Virus record (IMG/VR): IMGVR_UViG_3300031576_000044
Location: 1 to 61,019 of that record
DNA length: 61,019 nucleotides
Source: a virus
Direction: 5' to 3' (one strand)
The notes beneath the pieces were generated by a model that did no database searches, was not told the DNA's origin, and saw only the letters and a list, made by a program, of their open reading frames with translations. Both the position numbers and the translations under genes were made by a program. Below, piece by piece: positions 15,577 through 22,596 of this stretch (position 1 is the first letter of the stretch; each line of letters opens with the position of its first letter).

Positions 15577-16497
15577 ATGGGAACGCTGCTCACCGAGCTG
15601 AGGAAGCTCACGCTCGGGACCAAGGAAGTCGGGCTCTTCAAGCACATCTTCAAGGAGGATCCCCTCCTCGGCGCCCTGCCGACGAAGCGGATCTCGTCCG
15701 ACCCGTACTACTACCAGCGCGAGAAGACGCGGCCCCCGGTCGGGCCCGTCGGCAGCGAGGGCGAGTTCATCGAGGGCACGCCCGAGTTCGACGAGCTCTC
15801 GGTGAAGCTGAAGCGCTTCGGCGGCCAGGTTCCCTACGACGACCTGGACATCAACGCGACCGCCGACGGCGACCCGCGCAGCTCCATCACCGAGCAGCTC
15901 GCCATGGCCACGATCGAGGAGGTCTCGCGGCTCCTGATCTACGGCGACGAGTCGACGAACGCCCTGCACTGGAACGGCCTGCGCAAGCTCTCCACGCTGA
16001 TCCCGGCCACGCAGAAGTACCAGATCGCCGACGCGACCACCAACGTGCTGGCGCTGAGGGACTTCTGGAAGGCCGAGACCCTGCTCCGGGCCGGGAAGGC
16101 GGGGGCCTTCTACATGGGGCCGACCGCCTTCATCCCCACCATCAAGGACAAGCTCGGCACGAACACGGCCGCGGCCGAGAAGATGCTACCCAACTTCGGG
16201 CGGCCCGTCCTGCACATCGGTCCCTACCCCTACTTCCCGAACGACCACCTGCTGATCACCGAGAACGGCACGGACTCGGCCGCCGGGACTTTCGGGTCGA
16301 TCTACCTGGTCGGCGCCGGCCCGCAGGCCTTCATGGCCGTCATCCCGAACAGCGGGGACAAGGCAGCGCGCGTCCAGACCATCGGCCCGCGGGAGAAGAA
16401 GGGCGGCTCCATCGTCCGCGCCGAGATCCAGATGGGCTTCGCGCTCCACTCCGCCTACGGCATGGTGCGCATGACGGGCATCGACCCGGCCAAGTAA
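15577..16497 (+). CDS. Major capsid protein, HK97-like fold, 306 aa
   Basis: Residues 20-60 (FKHIFKEDPLLGALPTKR) and 70-110 (GEFIEGTPEFDELSVKLKRF, PYDDLDINATADGD) resemble the N-arm and E-loop region of HK97-type capsids. The C-terminus ends with the expected beta strands (AEIQMGFALHSAYGMVRMTG). It is short, with no clear delta domain, so scaffolding would come from the preceding gene. A hairpin covers its ribosome binding site. It is followed by the decoration protein. Confidence 0.75.
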   Translation: MGTLLTELRKLTLGTKEVGLFKHIFKEDPLLGALPTKRISSDPYYYQREKTRPPVGPVGSEGEFIEGTPEFDELSVKLKRFGGQVPYDDLDINATADGDPRSSITEQLAMATIEEVSRLLIYGDESTNALHWNGLRKLSTLIPATQKYQIADATTNVLALRDFWKAETLLRAGKAGAFYMGPTAFIPTIKDKLGTNTAAAEKMLPNFGRPVLHIGPYPYFPNDHLLITENGTDSAAGTFGSIYLVGAGPQAFMAVIPNSGDKAARVQTIGPREKKGGSIVRAEIQMGFALHSAYGMVRMTGIDPAK

Positions 16498-16537
16498 CCG
16501 CCGAGCTGGCAGGCTGGCAGGAAAGGAGAACTGAGAA

Positions 16538-16957
16538 ATGGCGTTCGCATACGTGGGAACAGGCGGCATCGTCCTCGAGGGCGGCCAGAGCTTCATCGTC
16601 ACCGCCAAGGCCGGCGTCTCGGGCGAGTGCGGAACGGTACTCGCCGTCGACGGCTCCAACGACGTCGTCCTGGCGCTGGCCACCGTCGGCACCGCGCTCA
16701 AGGGGTCCTTCGTCGCGCTGCATCCGTTCGCGGCCGGGGCGAAGGTCCGGGTCTCGCGCACCCCGGTGATCCAGGGCATCGTCTCGGGCGCGACCCCGGG
16801 GGCACCGATCTACGTCGCGGAGGGTACCGACTCCGGCAAGCTCACGGTGATCCAGCCCTCGACGATCGGGGACGTGAAGAGCGCGGTCGGCATGACGCCG
16901 GCCGCCGACGTCGTCGCCTTCAACTGCCCGAACCCCGACCAGCAGGTCGTCGCGTAA
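16538..16957 (+). CDS. Capsid decoration protein, DUF2190-like, 139 aa
   Basis: Small beta-rich protein with Gly and Val repeats (GGIVLEGGQSFIV, KVRVSRTPVIQGIVSG, GAPIYVAEGTDSGKLTV) in the style of DUF2190 capsid-cement proteins, directly downstream of the major capsid gene. A strong AAGGAGAA site precedes ATG 16538. It would sit on the outer capsid surface and stabilise the expanded head. Confidence 0.6.
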   Translation: MAFAYVGTGGIVLEGGQSFIVTAKAGVSGECGTVLAVDGSNDVVLALATVGTALKGSFVALHPFAAGAKVRVSRTPVIQGIVSGATPGAPIYVAEGTDSGKLTVIQPSTIGDVKSAVGMTPAADVVAFNCPNPDQQVVA

Positions 16958-16966
16958 CCCAGTCAC

Positions 16967-16998
16967 GGCGCGGGCTCGGTCACGACCGGGCCCGCGCC
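16967..16998 (+). terminator. Strong GC hairpin after the decoration gene
   Basis: GGCGCGGGC (16967-16975) pairs perfectly with GCCCGCGCC (16990-16998), and the inner bases can extend the stem (CGGTC/GACCG). No T tract follows, so it is more likely a partial terminator or an mRNA stabiliser that sets the high capsid/decoration output relative to the connectors. Confidence 0.4.
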
Positions 16999-17017
16999 CC
17001 CGTAGAGAGGTGGTCAG

Positions 17018-17710
17018 GTGGCGTTCAGCTACACGCCGGAGCTGCGAGACCCGGTCTCCCGGGTCCGCGGCCTCCTCGAGGACAAGACCGAGGACCGCGC
17101 GCACTGGTCCGATGAGGACATCCGGCTCGCGCTCGCGGAGACCGAGTGGAAGTCCTTCGTCTGGCTGCACTACGACACCACGGCCGACGCCGCCGCCACC
17201 TCGGCGAAGGTCGAAATCCGCATCGGAACCACCACCTATGAGCTGGTCCTCACGGTAACCACCGGGCCCAATGCCGGCACCGTGACGTTCGACCTGTCGA
17301 GGGATGCACGCTACGACCTCATCCACGAGTTGGTAGACGGGATCAACGCGCTCACGCCCACGTGGGTGGTGGGGCTCGACTCCGGGGAGCGGGTCGTCTG
17401 GCTGCCGCGGCCGCTCTCGGGCTGGCCCGGGACCTGGGCGTCATCGGCGGAGTACCGCGACGCGCTCGAGCGCAAATCGATGGACATGGCTTTGACGCCT
17501 GGAGCTCTCGAGGCCCTGGGCGTGCCGAACAAGCGCCGCCTCAGCCTCTACCAGCCGAAGGCGGCCTCTCGGCGCCTCCTGCGCCAGGCGCTGTCGAGCC
17601 TGGACCACGTCGACAGCATCACCGCCGGCGACGTGTCGCTCTCGAGGACCAACCTCCAGGACCGGCTGCGGCTGCTGAACGTCCCGGTGGCCGCGGGGGT
17701 GGCGCTGTGA
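17018..17710 (+). CDS. Head-tail connector / adaptor protein, 230 aa
   Basis: Starts MAFSYTPELRDPVSRVRGLLEDKTEDRAHWSDEDIRLAL, a helical start typical of HK97 gp6-type adaptor proteins. A beta-rich insert at about 50-110 precedes a helical C-terminus (ASRRLLRQALSSLDHVDS). Position after capsid and decoration proteins supports a portal adaptor. GTG 17018 follows GAGAGGTGG. Confidence 0.55.
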   Translation: MAFSYTPELRDPVSRVRGLLEDKTEDRAHWSDEDIRLALAETEWKSFVWLHYDTTADAAATSAKVEIRIGTTTYELVLTVTTGPNAGTVTFDLSRDARYDLIHELVDGINALTPTWVVGLDSGERVVWLPRPLSGWPGTWASSAEYRDALERKSMDMALTPGALEALGVPNKRRLSLYQPKAASRRLLRQALSSLDHVDSITAGDVSLSRTNLQDRLRLLNVPVAAGVAL

Positions 17711-17826
17711 ACCAGAAGGCCAAGTTGAATCGCTCGGCGGCGGGCGGCGGAGCTAACCATGGGCTCGTCCGACACGCGGCTCGCCGTCCGAGCGAGGTTC
17801 CCCCTCGAGGAGGTCCTCGCCGATGA
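17707..17826 (+). CDS. Possible 39-aa coupled ORF
   Basis: GTG overlaps the previous stop (GTGA), and its own stop overlaps the next ATG (ATGA). The product (NQKAKLNRSAAGG...) is basic and has no recognised domain. Double overlap is the only support; it may simply carry ribosomes to the next gene. Confidence 0.3.
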   Translation: MNQKAKLNRSAAGGGANHGLVRHAARRPSEVPPRGGPRR

Positions 17827-18173
17827 CCGAGCTCGACCTCCACGAGAAGACCACGCTGGTCATCACCAGGACCTCCATGGTCTCGGTCGATGGCGGCGCC
17901 CAGGTCGAGGGCACCCCGAAGGCCATCGTCACCTGTCCAGCGGCCGTCGAGGACAACACCAGCGCCCTCAAGCGCACGCGCAGTGGCACGCGGATCACCC
18001 GCGGGGTGAAGGTCTACACGCGCAACTTGGCGGTCGTGCTTCCCGGTGATCGCGCCACCTTCTCCGCGTTCGGCCAGACCAACCTGGCCCTCCTGGTCGA
18101 TTCGGCCAAGCGCTACGACGTGCCGGGCTACCGCGGCCAGCAGATCCAGCTGGTCGACGAGCTGCGGGAGTAG
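17823..18173 (+). CDS. Head closure-like protein, 116 aa
   Basis: Starts MTELDLHEKTTLVITRTSMVSVDGG. Mostly beta-strand pattern, consistent with a head-closure (stopper) protein at this position between adaptor and tail completion genes. GAGGAGG upstream supports ATG 17823. No specific motif; the call rests on gene order. Confidence 0.4.
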   Translation: MTELDLHEKTTLVITRTSMVSVDGGAQVEGTPKAIVTCPAAVEDNTSALKRTRSGTRITRGVKVYTRNLAVVLPGDRATFSAFGQTNLALLVDSAKRYDVPGYRGQQIQLVDELRE

Positions 18174-18179
18174 CTGGCT

Positions 18180-18614
18180 ATGGCGACCATCGTCATCAAC
18201 AACCGGCAGGAGTGGGAGCAGTTCTCCCGACGCAGCCAGAGCATCTACCGCCAGCACCTGGTGCAGGGCATGACCAAGGCCGCGGACGAGATCGTCCAGG
18301 CCGCGCGCTCGGAACAGTACACCACCGGGACCTACCGAGACCGTACCGGGAACCTCCGCAACTCCACGGGCGTGGACACCGTCATCCGCGCCTCCGGAGG
18401 ACCGCTTAGCCTCGCCGAGGGGCAGGCGCTGGTGCATGAGACCCCAGCCTCCATCCTCATCGTGCTGCCAATCGGCATGGAGTACGCCACGCACGTCGCC
18501 GCCCGCGGGCCCTGGCCGGAGAACGTCGTCGAGGGACCGGCCCCCAAGATCATCGACCGGAACTTCCTCGAGTCCATGGACGCCGCGGTGCGCCGCATGG
18601 AGGCCGGCGCATGA
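18180..18614 (+). CDS. Tail completion / neck protein, HK97 gp10-like, 144 aa
   Basis: Starts MATIVINNRQEWEQFSRRSQSIYRQHL; a helical start with the core TGTYRDRTGNLRNSTG, typical of gp10-like neck proteins in which an R-TGNLR-S segment recurs. The C-terminus (RNFLESMDAAVRRMEAG) is helical. It overlaps the next gene by 4 bases (ATGA). Confidence 0.55.
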   Translation: MATIVINNRQEWEQFSRRSQSIYRQHLVQGMTKAADEIVQAARSEQYTTGTYRDRTGNLRNSTGVDTVIRASGGPLSLAEGQALVHETPASILIVLPIGMEYATHVAARGPWPENVVEGPAPKIIDRNFLESMDAAVRRMEAGA

Positions 18615-19249
18615 GGGAGTTCCGCCGCGCCCTCGTCGCCCGGATCGTCGGCGACACCCGCGTCTCCACGGTCGGCGCCGGCTCCACCACCACCGTCGTC
18701 CAGCTCGGCGCGGGCCAGGCCGCCTCCTGGGCCGTCGCGGACATCGCCTACCTGGGCACCGACGTCCGGTCCATCACCGTCGTGGACACGGTGCTCGACA
18801 AGGTCACCGTCGAGCCGGCCCTCAGCGCGGCGCCGGCGTCTGGCACGCAGCTCAAGGGCGGCTCCCGCGAGTGGCTCCGCTACGAGAGTGCCGCCAAGCC
18901 CGGTATCTACGAGTGGGGCTGGGAGCCCTCCCCGGTCGACTCCCTGCGCACCGCCGCCGGCGAGGGCCGGGTGGTGGTCATGTTCGGCCACGCGCCGGCC
19001 AGCCGTGAGATGTTCCGGCGCCAGCGCGACGAGCTCGAGCTGCAGCTCTTCGGCCGCAACGTCGAGTTCCTCGAGGGAGCGGTCCAGGCGCTCGAGCGCC
19101 TGCTCCACGGGCAGCGTACGGGCCTCGTCGTTACGGCCCACGACGTGTGGGACCTCTCGGTCGAGAGCACGCCCGCGTTCCGAATCGACGAGAAGCTGCG
19201 CTCGGCGATCGTCCTGGTGCGCGGCGCGATCGCGCGGAAGGTAGCCTGA
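18611..19249 (+). CDS. Hypothetical virion/neck protein, 212 aa
   Basis: Beta-rich N-terminal half with repeated TTTVVQLGAG and ITVVDTV segments, then a helical stretch (REMFRRQRDELELQLFGRNVEFLEGAV) and a beta C-terminus. Lies in the connector region, overlapping both neighbours. No family recognised; probably a structural neck or tail component. Confidence 0.5.
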   Translation: MREFRRALVARIVGDTRVSTVGAGSTTTVVQLGAGQAASWAVADIAYLGTDVRSITVVDTVLDKVTVEPALSAAPASGTQLKGGSREWLRYESAAKPGIYEWGWEPSPVDSLRTAAGEGRVVVMFGHAPASREMFRRQRDELELQLFGRNVEFLEGAVQALERLLHGQRTGLVVTAHDVWDLSVESTPAFRIDEKLRSAIVLVRGAIARKVA

Positions 19250-19722
19250 TGGCGACCATCCCGACCCGCCTCATCACCGCGATCGAGGCCCTCAAGACCC
19301 AGCTCGAGACCGACATCGCCGGCAGCTCCGTGCACGTCCTGCTGCGCGACGACGACCCGGTCAAGCTCCTCGAGCCGAGCGTCTGGCCCACCACCAGTCG
19401 GACGCTCATCGCCCTCTTGGTCGGCGGCGAGCTGGCCATGGTCGACGAGGATTCCCGCGCGCGCGGGACCCAGCAGCGCTACCACCGCGCCGCCCTCGAG
19501 CTGCGCGGCTACGTCTTCGACCCGGTCCTCACCAATGCCTGGAAGACGTTCCTGAACACGCGCCGGTCGGTGCTGAACGCTATCGAGACCGTCCGGCAGA
19601 CCTACGAGTTCGGTTCCAACGGCTGGTCGGTCGACTGGCAGCCTGCGGCCAAGGGCCTTGCCGAGGTCCCAGCTCCCTACGCCGGCTTCACGGTCCCCTT
19701 CGAAGTGCAGATCCACGAGTAG
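19249..19722 (+). CDS. Tail terminator-like protein, 157 aa
   Basis: ATG overlaps the previous stop (TGATG). Starts MATIPTRLITAIEALKTQLET, with a central beta region (YHRAALELRGYV) and a C-terminal strand (APYAGFTVPFEVQIHE). Size, helical start and position immediately upstream of the tail tube gene fit tail terminator proteins of the lambda gpU type. No diagnostic motif. Confidence 0.5.
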   Translation: MATIPTRLITAIEALKTQLETDIAGSSVHVLLRDDDPVKLLEPSVWPTTSRTLIALLVGGELAMVDEDSRARGTQQRYHRAALELRGYVFDPVLTNAWKTFLNTRRSVLNAIETVRQTYEFGSNGWSVDWQPAAKGLAEVPAPYAGFTVPFEVQIHE

Positions 19723-19734
19723 GAGGTCACGTCC

Positions 19735-21603
19735 ATGCCCCTCAAGAAGTATTTCGAGCACCAGCGGGACAACTTCTCGCTCGGGTCGCAGCTCTCCATC
19801 TACGTCGTGCAGGAGACGAGCAAGAACACGCTCGAGGAGCCGGCCGCCGCGGACCTGATCCTCGCCGCCGCCGACGTGCAGCCGAACCAGCAGGCCGAGC
19901 GCGTCACCTCGGACGCGAGGACCTCCGGCACCCGCTCGCCGGCGAAGACGTTCCTCGGGCGCCTGAACCACGGCGAGACGCCCCTCGAGTTCGAGCTCCG
20001 GCCGCCGGGCCAGATGACGGGCACCGACGTCCCCGTAGGGGCCAAGGTCCTCAAGGCGCTCACCGGCAAGCAGGTGATCGCGAACGGGCAGGCCAAGGTC
20101 AACATCAACGCGGTCAACGCGCACTCGCGCGCCTACACCGAGATCGACATCACGGATGCGATCGCCGACTGGGCGGTCGGGATGGGCGCCCGCTTCGTCT
20201 CGCTCAACAGCGGCAAGTCCAACCAGGCCGACGGACAGCTCTGCCTGGTGACGGTGGCCACGGACATCGGCGGCGGCAGCGTGCGGCTCCGGCTCGAGCC
20301 GGGCCTGGTCGCTCGGCCCATCGTCACGGGCACCAAGGACCAGATCCAGGGCGTCAACTGCTGGTACCCGGACGACACGGTCGACTGGAATACGACGTGG
20401 ACCATGTACGTCCTCGACGGCTTCGACGCGGCCTTCCTCGTCGGCTCGTCCATCGGCAAGAAGCAGCTGACCATCGATGCCAAGTCGCTGCTGAAGCTGC
20501 AGGGCACCGTCGGCTTCCGGGAGGCGGTCCGGTGCTCGGAGGACCAGATCGCCGGGAACGGCTCCACGGACACCCTGGCCACCACCGACACCACGCTCAA
20601 GGTCGGCGACGCCCGCAAGTTCGACGTCGGCGCTCGGATCAACCTCCTGCAGTACACCGTTTCCTCGGGCGCCCTGGTGGGCACCGAGACCAAGGCGATC
20701 GTCACAGCCCGCAACGTGGTTGCCAACACCATCACGGTCACCCGGGGGGCAAGCCCTCGCACCGCGACCGATCTCACCATCGCCACATCGACCCAGGAGG
20801 TCGTCGAGACCTACAACACCACCACCACGAACAAGCTCAAGCTGGCGATCGACAACCGGCCCGCGATCGTCGTCAGCCTGACCGCCGGCGCCACGACCAC
20901 GGCGGCCACCATCGTTACCGACATCAACAACGCGCTGCGGGACAGCGAGCACTACGGCCAGGCGCCGGACGTGCCCTATGGCGGTTTCGACTGGAGCGCC
21001 GTCGCTTCGGTCGTCGCCACCAAGGTGCGGCTGACCTCGAAGGCGTTCGGCTCGCAGTCGCGCATCCAGGTCCTCGACGAGGGCACCTCGGCCTCGGCGC
21101 ACGCCGTCATCTTCACCGGCACCTTCGACATCAAGGCGGTCGACGAGATCCAGATTGCGCCCTGGTCGCCCGGAGGCTCCGTCTCGCTCGATCCCATCCA
21201 CGGCAAGGACGGCTGGTCCTCGCTCGACGGCAACATCCTCAAGGAGGTCTCGACCGCCGTCAACTTCTCGAACGAGGAGGAGTGGCTCGAGGACGTGCGC
21301 AACCGCACCGACCTCCCGGAGGGTTTCATCCCCGGGCTGCGCCGCGCGCTCGACACGACGGTGCAGCTGCCCGCCTACGGATGGACAGGCCGGCTCCAGT
21401 ACATGGCCCGGCAGGACGAGGTCGGCTTCTTCCACACCCAGGTCGGGAAGGCGGAGGGCAAGAGCTTCGCCATCATCGAGCCGCGCGTGAAGGCGAACCT
21501 GCCGACCGTCGAGGGGGAGAACCGGCGTACGAAGAGCGTCGGATTCGCGCCGGAGGAGGACACGGCGAAGGGCCTCAAGGAGATCTACATCATCCAGGGA
21601 TAG
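19735..21603 (+). CDS. Major tail (tube) protein with large insertions, 622 aa
   Basis: First gene upstream of the tail chaperones, so position points to the tail tube. At 622 residues it is two to three times the usual length. The N-terminal 240 residues and the last 120 look like one beta-rich tube core, while about 270-480 is a Thr/Ala-rich insertion (TDTLATTDTTLKV, TYNTTTTNKLKLAIDN) resembling surface domains. GGAGGT precedes ATG 19735. The insertion may decorate the tail surface. Confidence 0.6.
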   Translation: MPLKKYFEHQRDNFSLGSQLSIYVVQETSKNTLEEPAAADLILAAADVQPNQQAERVTSDARTSGTRSPAKTFLGRLNHGETPLEFELRPPGQMTGTDVPVGAKVLKALTGKQVIANGQAKVNINAVNAHSRAYTEIDITDAIADWAVGMGARFVSLNSGKSNQADGQLCLVTVATDIGGGSVRLRLEPGLVARPIVTGTKDQIQGVNCWYPDDTVDWNTTWTMYVLDGFDAAFLVGSSIGKKQLTIDAKSLLKLQGTVGFREAVRCSEDQIAGNGSTDTLATTDTTLKVGDARKFDVGARINLLQYTVSSGALVGTETKAIVTARNVVANTITVTRGASPRTATDLTIATSTQEVVETYNTTTTNKLKLAIDNRPAIVVSLTAGATTTAATIVTDINNALRDSEHYGQAPDVPYGGFDWSAVASVVATKVRLTSKAFGSQSRIQVLDEGTSASAHAVIFTGTFDIKAVDEIQIAPWSPGGSVSLDPIHGKDGWSSLDGNILKEVSTAVNFSNEEEWLEDVRNRTDLPEGFIPGLRRALDTTVQLPAYGWTGRLQYMARQDEVGFFHTQVGKAEGKSFAIIEPRVKANLPTVEGENRRTKSVGFAPEEDTAKGLKEIYIIQG

Positions 21604-21657
21604 ATAACTCTCGGGGCCGGCGGCCCGCTCACCCACCACAGCGTGGTACGGGGCTCG

Positions 21658-21708
21658 ACCTCCTGACGAGCGGGGCGCGCTCGCCGGCTCCACTTCACGC
21701 CAGGAGGT
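21658..21708 (+). promoter_or_regulatory. Anti-Shine-Dalgarno hairpin upstream of the tail chaperone
   Basis: ACCTCCTG (21658-21665) is an exact inverted copy of CAGGAGGT (21701-21708), which contains the Shine-Dalgarno for ATG 21716. An inner hairpin, CGAGC/GCTCG with a 7-base loop (21667-21683), brings the arms together. When folded, the ribosome site would be hidden. It lies in a 112-base gap between the tail tube and chaperone genes that contains no other gene. Confidence 0.55.
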
Positions 21709-21715
21709 GGAGGCG

Positions 21716-22174
21716 ATGGTCTTCAATCTGGCGCCCCGGTGGGCGCCGTTCGAGAAGGACAACGAGCGTCTCTCGGGCTTCGAGATCCAGTGGAAGCCGA
21801 CCACGCGCGCGCAGTTGAACCAGGCGGCGCGCATGACGGACGCCTCCGACGCCGGCGACGCCCTGCTACGGGACACGGTCACGAGCTGGCGAGGCCTGAC
21901 GCCAGAGGTCATCCGCGCGCTGGTGGACGACGATGAGCTCGTGGGCGACGCCCAGGTCGAGGCGATGCGGGCCGAGCTGTCGACGAAAGGCCTGACCGAG
22001 TACCCGTACACCAAGGAGCGCCTGGTCGAGCTGCTCGACACCGCCCCCCGTTTCCTACGCCGACTCAACGACTTCGTGAACCGGGCCAACCCCTACATCC
22101 GTTCGGGGGCCGAGCTGCGAAAAAACGCCTCGGCCTCTGGATCCAGCACTGGCGCATCCGCGGCGGGGAGCTAG
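21716..22174 (+). CDS. Tail assembly chaperone (gpG-like), 152 aa
   Basis: Small helical protein between tail tube and tape measure, the usual place of the G chaperone. It ends in a low-complexity tail (ASASGSSTGASAAGS) like other frameshift donors. A heptamer A AAA AAC at 22120-22126, in frame as CGA AAA AAC, allows a -1 shift into the next frame and yields a longer product. AGGAGG at 21702-21707 selects ATG 21716. It binds the tape measure during tail assembly. Confidence 0.75.
   Translation: MVFNLAPRWAPFEKDNERLSGFEIQWKPTTRAQLNQAARMTDASDAGDALLRDTVTSWRGLTPEVIRALVDDDELVGDAQVEAMRAELSTKGLTEYPYTKERLVELLDTAPRFLRRLNDFVNRANPYIRSGAELRKNASASGSSTGASAAGS
22120..22126 (+). promoter_or_regulatory. Programmed -1 ribosomal frameshift site AAAAAAC
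   Basis: The zero frame reads CGA AAA AAC; the heptamer A AAA AAC matches the X XXY YYZ slippery rule exactly. After a -1 slip, reading continues CGC CTC GGC CTC TGG from 22126 with no stop until 22593. Frame -1 downstream is the only long open frame there. Confidence 0.8.
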
Positions 22175-22593
22175 ATCCGGAGGCCTTCGGCCAGTACTGG
22201 GACCAATGCCAGCCACATCCGCCATGCACGAGAGAGGAGCCGAGGCTCGACGCCATCGCCAGACGCGCGGTCGAGATCTACGAGCGCAGGCACTTCACCG
22301 ACCTGGTGCGAGTCGAGGTGTGGCCGGAGCAGCGGACCATCAAGCGGGACGCCGGATGGGTGAGCGAGCCAGTCACATGCCGGCGCTGGTACCTGGACAC
22401 GGCGGCCGCTCGCGAGCTGCTCGCCATCTTATTGGTACCGGCGGTCGCGCAGCCGGAGACGCTCGATTACCTCGAGGTGCTCCTGGCCGCGGACCACTAC
22501 GACGCGATCCACGACCTGCCGGAGGACCTGGTCAAGCTCGCCGACCCGGACGAGCCCTTCCGCGAGCTCGCCGCGCTCGGGATCGAGGGGTGA
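22126..22593 (+). CDS. Frameshift extension (gpGT-like T part), 155 aa beyond the slip
   Basis: Read only after a -1 slip at 22120-22126, giving a fusion of about 292 residues (137 from the G part plus 155). The extension starts RLGLWIQHWRIRGGELDPEAFGQYW in meaning but should be read in shorter pieces: LGLWIQHWRI, then DPEAFGQYWDQC, then a helical acidic tail (YLEVLLAADHYDAIHDLPED). Internal ATG/GTG starts such as 22306 lack a good ribosome site. The T part recruits the tail tube in lambda; the same role is inferred. It ends 3 bases before the tape measure start. Confidence 0.75.
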   Translation, partial: RLGLWIQHWRIRGGELDPEAFGQYWDQCQPHPPCTREEPRLDAIARRAVEIYERRHFTDLVRVEVWPEQRTIKRDAGWVSEPVTCRRWYLDTAAARELLAILLVPAVAQPETLDYLEVLLAADHYDAIHDLPEDLVKLADPDEPFRELAALGIEG

Positions 22594-22596
22594 CCC

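Noticed and set aside
21707-21709. GTG at 21707 as the tail chaperone start
   Set aside because: It overlaps the Shine-Dalgarno itself; ATG 21716 has proper spacing.
18907-22089. Very long open frame on the minus strand (1,060 aa) opposite the tail genes
   Set aside because: High-GC antisense shadow; it overlaps several convincing forward genes and its translation is Arg/Gly/Asp-rich without domains.
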